This document shows, piece after piece, positions 1-7,532 of a DNA stretch of 51,341 nucleotides. The notes under the pieces are model-generated. The model saw only the letters and a program-made list of their open reading frames with translations. It made no database searches and was not told the DNA's origin. The DNA comes from Lachnospiraceae bacterium (lineage in GTDB: Bacteria; Bacillota; Clostridia; Lachnospirales; Lachnospiraceae): positions 1-51,341 of the forward strand of contig SVEH01000024.1 in assembly GCA_015057455.1 (NCBI GenBank), read 5' to 3'. The translations under genes and the position numbers were made by a program. Position 1 is the first letter of the stretch. Each line of letters begins with the position of its first letter.

Positions 1-163
1 GGATAAACGCTGAAGGCATCTAAGCGTGAAGCCCCCCTCAAGATAAGATATCCCAATCCTAGAGATTGTAAGACCCCTTGAAGAACACGAGGTAGATAGG
101 ACAGAGGTGGAAGTGCAGTAATGTATGCAGCTGACTGTTACTAATAGGTCGAGGGCTTATCCT
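1..163 (+). rRNA. 23S ribosomal RNA, 3' end (partial)
   Basis: The first ~163 bases match the conserved 3' end of bacterial 23S rRNA, including the stretch reading CTGAAGGCATCTAAGCG near the start and the closing GAGGGCTTATCC. The 5' part lies outside the window. The 3' boundary is placed by analogy with other 23S genes and may be off by a few bases. The RNA belongs to the 50S subunit. No 5S gene follows before tRNA-Asn; the 59-base spacer holds only a small TGAATG/CATTCA hairpin (202-219). Confidence 0.93.
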
Positions 164-222
164 AAAGGTCAAAAATGGATGTAATTTCAATGTGTAGTTT
201 TGAATGTATGATCATTCAGTAT

Positions 223-294
223 TCCTCGATAGCTCAATGGTAGAGCACACGGCTGTTAACCGTGGGGTTGTTGGTTCGAGCCCAACTCGGGGAG
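223..294 (+). tRNA. tRNA-Asn (GTT)
   Basis: Acceptor arms TCCTCGA and TCGGGGA pair, the anticodon GTT is at 255-257, and the T-loop reads GTTCGAGC. The gene is first of eight in the cluster behind the 23S gene. No CCA is encoded. Confidence 0.96.
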
Positions 295-297
295 TCT

Positions 298-369
298 GGC
301 CCCATGGTCAAGCGGTTAAGACATCGCCCTTTCACGGCGGTAACAGGGGTTCAAATCCCCTTGGGGTCA
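298..369 (+). tRNA. tRNA-Glu (TTC)
   Basis: Acceptor arms GGCCCCA and TGGGGTC pair with one G-U, and the anticodon TTC is at 331-333. It lies three bases after tRNA-Asn. No CCA is encoded. Confidence 0.96.
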
Positions 370-374
370 TTAAT

Positions 375-447
375 GCCGACGTGGCTCAATTGGCAGAGCA
401 GCTGACTTGTAATCAGCAGGTTATCGGTTCAAGTCCGATCGTCGGCT
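375..447 (+). tRNA. tRNA-Thr (TGT)
   Basis: Acceptor arms GCCGACG and CGTCGGC are fully paired, with anticodon TGT at 408-410 in a GCTGA/TCAGC stem. No CCA is encoded. Confidence 0.96.
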
Positions 448-467
448 TTGTATATAATGTACAAAAG

Positions 468-541
468 GGACCTTTAGCTCAGTTGGTTAGAGCAACCGGC
501 TCATAACCGGTCGGTCCGGGGTTCAAGTCCCTGAAGGTCCA
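468..541 (+). tRNA. tRNA-Met (CAT), probably elongator
   Basis: Acceptor arms GGACCTT and AAGGTCC pair, with anticodon CAT at 502-504. The anticodon stem ACCGG/CCGGT lacks the three consecutive G-C pairs of initiator tRNA, so elongator Met is likeliest. A lysidine-modified Ile tRNA cannot be excluded by eye. Confidence 0.92.
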
Positions 542-547
542 TTATTT

Positions 548-621
548 GGCCTAGTGGCTCAGTTGGTTAGAGCGCCGCCCTGTCACGGCGGAGGTCGAGG
601 GTTCGAGTCCCTTCTGGGTCG
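548..621 (+). tRNA. tRNA-Asp (GTC)
   Basis: Acceptor arms GGCCTAG and CTGGGTC pair with two G-U pairs, and the anticodon GTC is at 582-584. No CCA is encoded. Confidence 0.95.
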
Positions 622-641
622 TTTATTAAATAATATTTTTT

Positions 642-714
642 GGGATCATAGCTCAGCTGGGAGAGCATCTGCCTTACAAGCAGAGGGTCATAGGTTCAAG
701 TCCTATTGGTCCCA
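642..714 (+). tRNA. tRNA-Val (TAC)
   Basis: Acceptor arms GGGATCA and TGGTCCC pair, with anticodon TAC at 675-677 in a TCTGC/GCAGA stem. No CCA is encoded. Confidence 0.95.
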
Positions 715-720
715 TTATAT

Positions 721-807
721 GCCGGCGTGGCGGAACTGGCAGACGCACAGGACTTAAAATCCTGCGGGACTTATACTCCCGTACCGGTTCGATTCCGGTC
801 GCCGGCA
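721..807 (+). tRNA. tRNA-Leu (TAA)
   Basis: Acceptor arms GCCGGCG and CGCCGGC pair. The anticodon TAA is at 755-757, and a long variable arm marks a class II tRNA. It is the last gene before the terminator at 816. Confidence 0.96.
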
Positions 808-815
808 TAATTTTT

Positions 816-850
816 AAATAGCACATGCAGTTTAGTGCTATTTTGTTTTA
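816..850 (+). terminator. Intrinsic terminator after the rRNA-tRNA cluster
   Basis: The arms AAATAGCAC (816-824) and GTGCTATTT (835-843) form a hairpin followed by a T-rich tail. It separates the first seven tRNAs from tRNA-Arg, which has its own promoter. Confidence 0.8.
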
Positions 851-854
851 TGTA

Positions 855-883
855 ATGACATAATAATGTTAGCTAGTTATAAT
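855..883 (+). promoter_or_regulatory. Promoter for tRNA-Arg (ACG)
   Basis: A -35 ATGACA (855-860) is followed after 17 bases by TATAAT (878-883), 12 bases before tRNA-Arg. It lies between two terminators, which supports a separate single-tRNA transcript. Confidence 0.65.
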
Positions 884-894
884 AAATTTAATAT

Positions 895-968
<74 letters not shown>

Positions 969-973
969 CTAAT

Positions 974-1003
974 GAAGACTTGGTTTTTACTGAGTCTTTT
1001 TTG
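974..1003 (+). terminator. Terminator after tRNA-Arg
   Basis: The arms AAGACT (975-980) and AGTCTT (993-998) run into a T-rich tail, directly downstream of tRNA-Arg. Confidence 0.65.
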
Positions 1004-1107
1004 TTATTTTTAACCGTCATTACTGGTAACATAGCAACATATATTTAGATATACATATTGCATTTTTTTTTCATTTGGATATACTTATTGTAATGGAGGT
1101 AGATTAT

Positions 1108-1686
1108 ATGAATAAGAAAGAATTTTTGGATGATCTAAGAGGGGCTTTAAAGGAGAATAATATTCCCAATGACATAATTGAAAGTAATATTTCATATTAT
1201 GATAAGTATATAACAGATAGAATAGATAAAGGTGATAGTGCATCAGATGTTTTATCCGAATTAGGAAGTGGTAGATTAATTGCTAAAACAATTGTCGATG
1301 CAGAGAAGAAAGGTACTGGTAAGTCAACAAGTTATGGTACAGGAGATACTAGTGCTGATTCGAATAACAAGAAGAGCAAAAGTCGCCAAAGTAAAAGAAA
1401 TGCTAATGAGAGTAACACCAATGGCAATAGCTATGGTGGAACGTATTATTATACAGGACCTAATAATGAATATTCTAATACATCAAAGCCCAAAGGACTA
1501 TTTAAGGTTCTTATGGAGAATATGTCTACTAAAGCTAAAATTAAGACGATTGCAATAACATTACTTATAATAGTTGGAGTAGTATTAGTGTTAGGATTTA
1601 TGCTTAAAATAGTAGCATTGATGATTCCTTATATTATATTGTTATTAGTATTAGGGGTATTGTTTAGATTTGTATCACGAAGATAG
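1108..1686 (+). CDS. HAAS/DUF1700-domain membrane protein
   Basis: A 192-residue protein. Residues 1-68 match the pattern of the HAAS (DUF1700) domain: an opening KKEFLDDLRGAL helix, then SYYDKYITD, then a DVLSELGSG turn. A polar, Ser/Asn/Gly-rich linker (about 70-130) leads to two hydrophobic helices at the C-terminus (about 148-190). This is known of the family: HAAS domains are cytoplasmic helical modules fused to membrane segments, often encoded beside PadR regulators; no PadR gene is seen here. The start is the ATG at 1108 because GGAGGT lies at 1095-1100; a longer in-frame start at 1075 has no such site. A possible TTGCAT-N16-TATACT promoter lies at 1058-1085. The target of the domain is unknown. 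Confidence 0.8.
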   Translation: MNKKEFLDDLRGALKENNIPNDIIESNISYYDKYITDRIDKGDSASDVLSELGSGRLIAKTIVDAEKKGTGKSTSYGTGDTSADSNNKKSKSRQSKRNANESNTNGNSYGGTYYYTGPNNEYSNTSKPKGLFKVLMENMSTKAKIKTIAITLLIIVGVVLVLGFMLKIVALMIPYIILLLVLGVLFRFVSRR

Positions 1687-1709
1687 TATTAAAGAAATAG
1701 AAATATAGG

Positions 1710-1753
1710 CTAAAGATTAACATGTTTTATATGTGTGGTCTTTAGTTTTTTTA
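1710..1753 (+). terminator. Terminator after the HAAS gene
   Basis: The arms CTAAAGA (1710-1716) and TCTTTAG (1739-1745) are followed by a run of seven T. Confidence 0.7.
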
Positions 1754-1947
1754 TTATGTAGTAAAGTATAATGTGAAATTATTATTTTCTATATAATAAA
1801 AACTTGTTCTTTATTAGTAGAAATTGTGATGGGTTAAACTGTGATTTAGGCTTTCAGTTAGTATAAAGAGTTAGGCAATAGTTAGAGTAATATAAATCGT
1901 TTAATTTGTCATTGTTAAAGTGTAGTAACTCAATAAAGGTGGTATGC

Positions 1948-1986
1948 TAAAAGAATATATTAAAAGAATATATTAAAAGAATATAC
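1948..1986. repeat. Short tandem repeat, 3 x 13 bp
   Basis: Three head-to-tail copies of TAAAAGAATATAT; the last base of the third copy differs. It lies in the ~595-bp gene-free stretch 1687-2281, which otherwise holds the terminator at 1710 and the two hairpins at 2031-2135. Confidence 0.85.
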
Positions 1987-2030
1987 TAAAATAAAAATTA
2001 GATACTTGTGGTAATTTTCTACATAATGAA

Positions 2031-2135
2031 AACAGCCTGTGGGGGAACCACAGACTGTTCATGAGGGGAGTATAAATAATTAATAAGGGGTTATATATTG
2101 AGTAAAAGTCCATTTGAGGGGAGAACTCTTACTCA
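2031..2135 (+). other. Two adjacent hairpins in a gene-free region; possible small RNA
   Basis: Hairpin 1 has nested arms AACAG (2031-2035) with CTGTT (2055-2059) and CTGTGG (2037-2042) with CCACAG (2048-2053). Hairpin 2 pairs TGAGTAA (2099-2105) with TTACTCA (2129-2135). The phrase TGAGGGGAG occurs once after hairpin 1 and again in the loop of hairpin 2. No T-tail follows hairpin 1, so it is a poor terminator. I do not recognise an RNA family. Confidence 0.35.
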
Positions 2136-2281
2136 CAAACATATTATAGTATATAAGATTTAAAAATGCAATCAAAATTTTAAAAAAAAATAACTTTTTT
2201 TTAACTTTTTTTTGTTTTTGCTTAATAATAATTATATAGCTTGTTAATTTATTGTTAGTACAATAGAACAATGTAGGGAAT

Positions 2282-2698
2282 TTGTACCAACAAGCATTAA
2301 ATTACATATATTATAGTATAGATATAATAAAGAAGTGTAAATGTATGTGTAAAAATGATAATTTATTGATTTCAATAAGAGAAGTAGAGAACATTTTACA
2401 GGAATATATTATAAATAATAAACAACTAAGAGTAGACAATAGGTATATTTTTATAGATATAAGGGAAAAGTATAAGTATAGATACGGTCATATTCCAGGA
2501 GCGATTTCTATGACAGAAAAGCAAGTTATGAATAATGTATCAGAACTAAAAAAATATGATAAGGTTATTATATATTGTGATTATGGTAATGCTGGATTAA
2601 AGCTTGCTAGAGAATTGGTATATAATTATAGGATAAATAATGTATGTAATATAGTAGGTGGTTACAACGTGTATAGAGGTCCTATATCTAAAGGATAA
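2282..2698 (+). CDS. Rhodanese-like domain protein
   Basis: A protein of up to 138 residues. The C-terminal ~95 residues form a rhodanese-like domain: FIDIREKYKYRYGHIPGA (CH2A-like), a strand, the active-site loop YCDYGNAG with the expected cysteine, and a closing NIVGGYNVY. Rhodanese domains carry persulfide sulfur on that cysteine; the loop departs from the usual CxxGxRS, so sulfurtransferase activity is not assured. The first ~45 residues are unlike the family. The start is uncertain: the TTG at 2282 sits only a few bases after GGGAA, and an ATG at 2345 would still keep the whole domain. The flanking DNA is very AT-rich and the gene looks monocistronic. Confidence 0.75.
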   Translation: MYQQALNYIYYSIDIIKKCKCMCKNDNLLISIREVENILQEYIINNKQLRVDNRYIFIDIREKYKYRYGHIPGAISMTEKQVMNNVSELKKYDKVIIYCDYGNAGLKLARELVYNYRINNVCNIVGGYNVYRGPISKG

Positions 2699-2852
2699 AT
2701 AAGTGGGTTAACTTCCTTAAAAATTAAAAAAGGATAAACTCGTTGACAATGGTGTGTTTTACATTTAACATATTGAATGTAGTTGGTAAAGCATTTAGAA
2801 TAGAAACAATGTTTAAAATAATGTTTAATTACGCAAATCATTATAGATAAAA

Positions 2853-2894
2853 CATTTAAAATAAAATGTTATTATAGCGATTTTATTTTAAATG
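2853..2894 (+). other. Leader hairpin upstream of the rRNA methyltransferase gene
   Basis: A perfect inverted repeat: CATTTAAAATAAAAT (2853-2867) and its complement ATTTTATTTTAAATG (2880-2894), with a 12-base loop. It ends 28 bases before the Shine-Dalgarno region of the next gene. No T-tail follows. Its role is unknown; a long AT-only stem could alternatively be a worn terminator. Confidence 0.6.
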
Positions 2895-2937
2895 CTTAGG
2901 TAGTTAAGTAGTTTTGGAAGAAGAGGATTTTGATAAA

Positions 2938-4098
2938 ATGGAAAGATACGAATTAATTGCTCCATGTCATTTTGGAATGGAAGCGGTATTAAAAAGAGAA
3001 ATCTATGATTTGGGATATGATATAGAACAAGTAGAAGACGGAAAGGTAACTTTTGTTGGAGATGCAGAAGCAATATGTAGAGCCAATGTATTTTTAAGAA
3101 GTACAGAAAGAGTTTTATTAAAGGTGGCCAAATTTAAGGCTGTTACATTTGATGAATTATTTGAGAAAACAAAGGCAATTGAATGGGAGAATTATTTACC
3201 TAAAGATGCTAAGTTTTGGGTTGCTAAAGCAACATCTATTAAGAGTAAATTGTTCAGTCCATCAGATATTCAATCTATTATAAAGAAAGCAATTGTAGAG
3301 AGACTAAAAAGTGTCTATAAGATAAGTTGGTTTGAAGAGTCAGGGGAAGCTTATCCTATTAGAGTTAGCTTTATGAAAGATGAAATTACTATAGCATTGG
3401 ATACTTCGGGAGACTCTCTTCATAAAAGAGGATACCGTAAATTAGCAGGTAAGGCACCTATTACAGAAACATTGGCGTCGGCAATTATTATGTTATCACC
3501 ATGGAATAAAGATAGAATATTAGTTGACCCTTTCTGTGGAAGTGGAACTATTCCTATTGAGGCTGCTATGATAGGAGCTAATATTGCTCCAGGTCTTAAT
3601 AGAGAGTTTAGTGCAGATAAATGGACTAATTTAATACCGAAGCAGTTATGGTATGATACAGTTGAAGAGGCACAAGATTTAATAGATAGAAAAGTAGAAA
3701 TGACAATTCAAGGATATGATATAGATCCAGAGATGGTTAAAGTTGCACGTGCTAATGCAAAATTAGCAGGTGTTGAAAAGCATATTCATTTTCAAGCTAG
3801 ACCACTTGCAGAGTTAAGTCATAATAAGAAGTATGGATTTATCATTACTAATCCACCTTATGGTGAGCGTTTGGAAGATAAAAAAGATATGCCTAAGTTG
3901 TATAAACAGATAGGAGAAAGATATCGTAATTTAGATAGTTGGTCTGCATTTATTATAACAGGCTATGAGGATGCACAAAAACATATTGGACGTAAGGCAG
4001 ATAAGAATAGAAAAATATATAACGGTATGATGAAGACCTATTTATATCAATACATGGGCCCTCGTCCACCAAAGAGAACGCAGGGAACAGAAGAGTAA
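2938..4098 (+). CDS. THUMP-domain class I RNA methyltransferase (YpsC/RlmL-N family)
   Basis: A 386-residue protein, the usual length for the YpsC family of putative 23S rRNA m2G methyltransferases. The N-terminal ferredoxin-like and THUMP RNA-binding regions span about 1-155. The Rossmann methyltransferase domain follows, with SAM motif DPFCGSGTIPIEAA (about 199-212) and the base-flipping motif TNPPYGERL (about 303-311). By family, it transfers methyl from SAM to guanine in 23S rRNA during ribosome assembly. The ATG at 2938 is chosen because AGAGGA lies ten bases upstream; a TTG eight codons earlier lacks a site. The gene stands alone with an unusual hairpin leader. Confidence 0.9.
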   Translation: MERYELIAPCHFGMEAVLKREIYDLGYDIEQVEDGKVTFVGDAEAICRANVFLRSTERVLLKVAKFKAVTFDELFEKTKAIEWENYLPKDAKFWVAKATSIKSKLFSPSDIQSIIKKAIVERLKSVYKISWFEESGEAYPIRVSFMKDEITIALDTSGDSLHKRGYRKLAGKAPITETLASAIIMLSPWNKDRILVDPFCGSGTIPIEAAMIGANIAPGLNREFSADKWTNLIPKQLWYDTVEEAQDLIDRKVEMTIQGYDIDPEMVKVARANAKLAGVEKHIHFQARPLAELSHNKKYGFIITNPPYGERLEDKKDMPKLYKQIGERYRNLDSWSAFIITGYEDAQKHIGRKADKNRKIYNGMMKTYLYQYMGPRPPKRTQGTEE

Positions 4099-4290
4099 AT
4101 ATAGAAAAAACTATAAACAAATTTAAAATAGAGCAATAAGAGTAATAATTATAGAAATTAGTATACAGAATAGATAAAATAAAAATAGTACAATAAGAGA
4201 GCCGTACTAGATACTAATAATGTATAATCAAAAGGGTATATGATGTGAATTAGAGTGACAATGAAAGAGATATAAAAGGAATAATAATAT

Positions 4291-4893
4291 ATGAATAAAC
4301 AGATAATATTTGCAACAAAAAATGAAGGAAAACTTAAGGAAATAAGAGAGTTATTTAGTGATACAGATTATGAAATAATATCTCTAAATGATATTGAACT
4401 TAAATCTGAAATTATTGAAAATGGAACTACATTTGAAGAAAATGCCATGATAAAAGCTAATACAATAATGGAAGAAACCAATACCATGGTTTTAGCAGAT
4501 GACTCTGGACTAGAAGTAGATTTTTTAGGTAAGGAGCCAGGTGTGTATTCTGCGCGATATTTAGGAGAAAATACACCACAAAACGAGAAGAATAAACATA
4601 TTGTAGAATTGTTAGAAGGTGTGGAATATTCTCTTAGAACAGCGAGATTTGTCTGTTCTATAGCATGTGCAATACCGGGAAGAGAAACATTTACGGTAAG
4701 AGGCACAATAGAGGGAATGATATCAAATGAAATCGTTGGAGAGAATGGATTTGGATACGACCCTATATTTATGGTGCCGAAATATAATAAAACTATGGCA
4801 CAATTGAATATGGAAGAAAAGAACGAGATTAGCCATAGAGGACAAGCTCTGAGATTAATGAAGCAGCAGTTGAAAAACGAAGGTATATTATAA
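4291..4893 (+). CDS. rdgB: XTP/dITP pyrophosphatase (HAM1/RdgB family)
   Basis: A 200-residue protein that matches the Ham1 family along its length: N-terminal FATKNEGKLKEI (nucleotide-binding), TFEENAMIKA, ADDSGLEVD, the SARY segment, and the C-terminal GFGYDPIF and SHRGQAL. The enzyme hydrolyses non-canonical purine nucleoside triphosphates (ITP, dITP, XTP) to monophosphates and pyrophosphate, keeping them out of DNA and RNA. AAAGGA precedes the ATG. The next gene is a YfcE-like phosphodiesterase, a pairing common in Clostridia, though the 177-base gap leaves co-transcription open. Confidence 0.94.
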   Translation: MNKQIIFATKNEGKLKEIRELFSDTDYEIISLNDIELKSEIIENGTTFEENAMIKANTIMEETNTMVLADDSGLEVDFLGKEPGVYSARYLGENTPQNEKNKHIVELLEGVEYSLRTARFVCSIACAIPGRETFTVRGTIEGMISNEIVGENGFGYDPIFMVPKYNKTMAQLNMEEKNEISHRGQALRLMKQQLKNEGIL

Positions 4894-5070
4894 ATGTAAT
4901 AGTTATGTTGTAAAAATTATGGACTGAACGCACATATAGGATATAAATATAAAAGAATGAAAATAAAAGAAGATTTAAATCATATATAAAATGTGTAAAC
5001 GAGAAAAAAGTGCGTTAAAAGTATATATAGAATGTAGATTAAGAATACATCAATATGGAGATGATTAATT

Positions 5071-5562
5071 GTGACAGAGACAACAAAAATACTAGTAGTT
5101 AGTGATTCTCATGGATTTGAGGGCAATTTAAAAAAGGCCATAGATAAAGTAAAACAATTTGATATAATGATACATTTAGGTGATTTTGAAAGTGGCCTAA
5201 ATCGTATAAAAGATATGGTATCATGTGAATTGCACATGGTACCAGGAAATAATGATTTTGGTACAGGAATGGACAAAGATAAAGTTGTTCAAATAGGAAC
5301 ACATAGATTTTTCTTAACACATGGACATAAATATGGTGTATATTATGGAATGTACGGATTATATGATAAGGCAAAGGAACATAATTGTGATGTTGTTTTA
5401 TTTGGACATACTCATAAGCCACTAATAAAATATATGGATAATATAACATTAGCTAATCCAGGTAGCATATCTTTGCCAAGACAAAATTATAGTGAGCCAA
5501 CTTTTTTGATGATAGAAATTGATAAAAAAAATGAAATTCATTTTTCAATTTGTAAAATTTAA
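5071..5562 (+). CDS. YfcE/MJ0936-family metallophosphoesterase
   Basis: A 163-residue calcineurin-like phosphoesterase. The metal-binding motifs appear in order: VVSDSHG (D, H), HLGDFE, GNND, THGHKYG and GHTHKP. Family members are small cytoplasmic phosphodiesterases that use Mn or Ni; the physiological substrate is not settled. The start is the GTG at 5071, with TGGAGATG nine bases upstream. The gene follows rdgB and is followed by a hairpin (AAATCCTT/AAGGATTT, about 5580-5603) with a poor tail and then by the promoter of the second tRNA cluster. Confidence 0.9.
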   Translation: MTETTKILVVSDSHGFEGNLKKAIDKVKQFDIMIHLGDFESGLNRIKDMVSCELHMVPGNNDFGTGMDKDKVVQIGTHRFFLTHGHKYGVYYGMYGLYDKAKEHNCDVVLFGHTHKPLIKYMDNITLANPGSISLPRQNYSEPTFLMIEIDKKNEIHFSICKI

Positions 5563-5634
5563 GGGTGAAAAAAGTGCTTTAAATCCTTTATTTATAAGGA
5601 TTTTAAAAAAAAATAAAAAAAATGAAAAAAGTTG

Positions 5635-5663
5635 TTGACATTAATGGAACCATATGATATCAT
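5635..5663 (+). promoter_or_regulatory. Promoter of the second tRNA cluster
   Basis: TTGACA (5635-5640) is followed after exactly 17 bases by TATCAT (5658-5663). The first tRNA starts about 90 bases downstream; the leader contains two similar phrases, TTAGACGCGATA and TTAGACGATA. Confidence 0.85.
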
Positions 5664-5755
5664 ATATCTTGCGTTGAGGGAAAGCAATTAAAACTTAGAC
5701 GCGATAAACAAAAGGAAACTAGGGTGTTGAGTCACAAGTTAGACGATACATTTTC

Positions 5756-5830
5756 CGGGGTGTGGCTCAGCTTGGCTAGAGCGCTTGATTTGGGATCAAG
5801 AGGTCGCAGGTTCGAATCCTGTCACCCCGA
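5756..5830 (+). tRNA. tRNA-Pro (TGG)
   Basis: Acceptor arms CGGGGTG and CACCCCG pair, with anticodon TGG at 5791-5793. First tRNA of the second cluster. No CCA is encoded. Confidence 0.96.
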
Positions 5831-5838
5831 CTCAACAT

Positions 5839-5909
5839 GCGGGTGTAGTTCAATGGTAGAACATTAGCCTTCCAAGCTAAATACGTGGGTTCGATTCCCA
5901 TCACCCGCT
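5839..5909 (+). tRNA. tRNA-Gly (TCC)
   Basis: Acceptor arms GCGGGTG and CACCCGC pair, with anticodon TCC at 5871-5873 in a TTAGC/GCTAA stem. No CCA is encoded. Confidence 0.96.
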
Positions 5910-5960
5910 TTACATACAAATATATGCAATTAGCATGTTTTGATGTAACATATAAAATAC

Positions 5961-6034
5961 GTGCTAGTAGCTCAGTTGGATAGAGCAACGGCCTTCTAAG
6001 CCGTGTGTCGGGGGTTCGAATCCCTTCTGGCACG
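5961..6034 (+). tRNA. tRNA-Arg (TCT)
   Basis: Acceptor arms GTGCTAG and CTGGCAC pair, with anticodon TCT at 5995-5997 in an ACGGC/GCCGT stem. No CCA is encoded. Confidence 0.95.
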
Positions 6035-6061
6035 TTCCTTAAAAAAAGGAATAAGGTTTAT

Positions 6062-6136
6062 GGTGGGTATAGCGCAGTTGGTTAGCGCGCCAGATTGTGG
6101 CTCTGGAGGCCATGGGTTCGAATCCCATTATCCACC
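6062..6136 (+). tRNA. tRNA-His (GTG)
   Basis: Acceptor arms GTGGGTA and TATCCAC pair. An extra 5' G (6062) faces the discriminator C (6136), the identity mark of tRNA-His. The anticodon loop reads TTGTGGC. Confidence 0.95.
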
Positions 6137-6157
6137 TTAGTTACAAAGTAACACTGA

Positions 6158-6229
6158 TGGGCTATCGCCAAGCGGTAAGGCACAGGACTTTGACTCCTGC
6201 ATTCGCTGGTTCAAATCCAGCTAGCCCAG
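6158..6229 (+). tRNA. tRNA-Gln (TTG)
   Basis: Acceptor arms TGGGCTA and TAGCCCA pair, with anticodon TTG at 6190-6192 in a CAGGA/TCCTG stem. No CCA is encoded. Confidence 0.96.
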
Positions 6230-6260
6230 TTTAAGCCAAAGGCTTACAATTAAATATTAT

Positions 6261-6333
6261 GGGATATTAGCTCAGTCGGTAGAGCACTTGACTTTTAATC
6301 AAGTTGTCCGGGGTTCGAATCCCCGATGTCTCA
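6261..6333 (+). tRNA. tRNA-Lys (TTT)
   Basis: Acceptor arms GGGATAT and ATGTCTC pair with two G-U pairs, with anticodon TTT at 6294-6296. No CCA is encoded. Confidence 0.95.
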
Positions 6334-6381
6334 TTACCATAGAGACAACATTAGTTGTCTTTATGATTTCAATAAATGAAT

Positions 6382-6461
6382 GCGGATGTGGCGGAACTGG
6401 CAGACGCGCTAGACTTAGGATCTAGTGGGAGACCGTGCAGGTTCAATTCCTGTCATCCGCA
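6382..6461 (+). tRNA. tRNA-Leu (TAG)
   Basis: Acceptor arms GCGGATG and CATCCGC pair, with anticodon TAG at 6416-6418 and a variable arm suited to a class II tRNA. It is the last gene of the cluster and borders the accessory island that starts at about 6631. Confidence 0.95.
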
Positions 6462-6465
6462 GTAG

Positions 6466-6497
6466 AAAAGCTCAGATGAATATCTGAGCTTTTTCTT
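6466..6497 (+). terminator. Terminator of the second tRNA cluster
   Basis: The arms AAAAGCTCAGAT (6466-6477) and ATCTGAGCTTTT (6482-6493) form a perfect hairpin with a four-base loop and a T tail. Confidence 0.92.
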
Positions 6498-6630
6498 TGT
6501 CTATATGGGATTGTGTAGAATTTAACATATCCGAGGTGGTGTTCATCATATGGGTGAAAAATAGAGTGCTGCAATGATTGTTCGTTGTTAGTACATTTTT
6601 TTCGTCACTTTTTGGTCGCAAGAAAAATAC

Positions 6631-6682
6631 TTGACGCAAGGCATCTGTAATGGTAATATACATAACATGACGCAGTGCGTTA
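6631..6682 (+). promoter_or_regulatory. Promoter with candidate operator repeats for the accessory island
   Basis: TTGACG (6631-6636), a 17-base spacer and TAATAT (6654-6659) make a good promoter. The -35 lies in TTGACGCAAGGC, and a related dyad with arms ACGCA (6670-6674) and TGCGT (6676-6680) sits just after the -10. Paired GACGCA elements around a promoter suggest a repressor site. The HTH protein at 7320 is the nearest candidate binder; that link is inference. Confidence 0.6.
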
Positions 6683-6710
6683 ATAAAGATAAAGACTAAT
6701 AGGTGGGGAT

Positions 6711-7235
6711 ATGATGGATAGAAGTATTAATATAATAACAGATTTAGATGGGGATAAAATTGTTTTAATTAACGATGTAAGGTTTAAGGCTAAATTAAGA
6801 GAAGATTGGAAAATAATTGAGGAATATTTAAAAAAATATATTGGAGAGTTTTATGAAATAGAGGAAAATTCTGATAAGATATTTATATCTACAGATTTTC
6901 CAGATGAATATGCTAATTCAGAAAGTAGACTTGCACTTAGGGGACAAGTTGCAAAAGCAAAGGCTAATGCTAGTCAGGCAGTACCAGAATTAATAAAGAT
7001 AGCAACAAATCCACAATTTGAGACAAATAGAAAGACAAAACATAAAAAGACGGCAAAGTATGGATGGTATAAATATGACATAAGATTTGCATTGCCGGTT
7101 TATGATGATAAAACAGGGAAATTAGCTAGGTATAATATATATGTGGCTAAATTATTGGTACGTTGCGCAGAAGATGGAAATAAATATTTATATGATATAA
7201 TTTCAATAAAAAAAGAAACGAGCAGCCCGCTTTAG
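6711..7235 (+). CDS. Unrecognised protein of the accessory island; possible phage/ICE toxin-like domain
   Basis: A 174-residue cytoplasmic protein without signal peptide or membrane segment. Residues ~1-75 are acidic. Residues ~85-110 form a helix rich in Ala and Lys, and the C-terminal ~70 residues (GWYKYDIRFALPVYDD to YDIISIKKE) form alternating strands ending in a conserved-looking KKETSSPL. The C-terminal half reminds me of nuclease-like or polyvalent-protein domains at the ends of large phage and integrative-element proteins, but I cannot name a family with confidence. AGGTGGGG at 6701-6708 fits the ATG at 6714 slightly better than that at 6711. The gene follows a promoter with operator-like repeats and precedes HTH and KilA-N genes. 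Confidence 0.6.
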   Translation: MMDRSINIITDLDGDKIVLINDVRFKAKLREDWKIIEEYLKKYIGEFYEIEENSDKIFISTDFPDEYANSESRLALRGQVAKAKANASQAVPELIKIATNPQFETNRKTKHKKTAKYGWYKYDIRFALPVYDDKTGKLARYNIYVAKLLVRCAEDGNKYLYDIISIKKETSSPL

Positions 7236-7319
7236 CATTTTGGAATAGCTGTACGGTTAAAACCCATTTCTTATTTTATAGTATACGGGAAGGAATTTTT
7301 AAAGTCAAGAGGTATATTT

Positions 7320-7532
7320 ATGGATATTCAAAAAGAAATAAAGGAACTAAGAGAAGCAACTGGTATGAATAGAAGGGAATTTTGTGAATATTATGGAATT
7401 CCATATCGTACAGTTCAAGATTGGGAATCTGGTAAACGAACTATGCCAGAATATGTACTTAGACTTATGAAGTATAAAGCAGAGATAGAAAAATTAATAC
7501 AGAAGGGGGACAATGTAGATGGCGAAGAATAA
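7320..7532 (+). CDS. Small helix-turn-helix protein (XRE-like)
   Basis: A 70-residue protein, nearly all of it one helix-turn-helix domain: LREATGMNRREFCEYYGIP, then YRTVQDWESGKRTMP, where QDWESGK is the XRE-type recognition-helix end. Such short regulators are common in mobile and toxin-antitoxin modules. AAGAGGTA lies 6-12 bases before the ATG. Its 3' end overlaps the KilA-N gene by 14 bases, so the two are translated from one message. It is the best local candidate to bind the GACGCA repeats at 6631-6682. Confidence 0.8.
   Translation: MDIQKEIKELREATGMNRREFCEYYGIPYRTVQDWESGKRTMPEYVLRLMKYKAEIEKLIQKGDNVDGEE

Noticed and set aside
204..757. Open frames across the first tRNA cluster (100 and 67 residues)
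   Set aside because: They run through tRNA genes and have no ribosome site; they are shadows of RNA genes.
5776..6033. Minus-strand frame across tRNA-Pro, Gly and Arg
   Set aside because: It reads tRNA antisense, a common false protein call in tRNA clusters.
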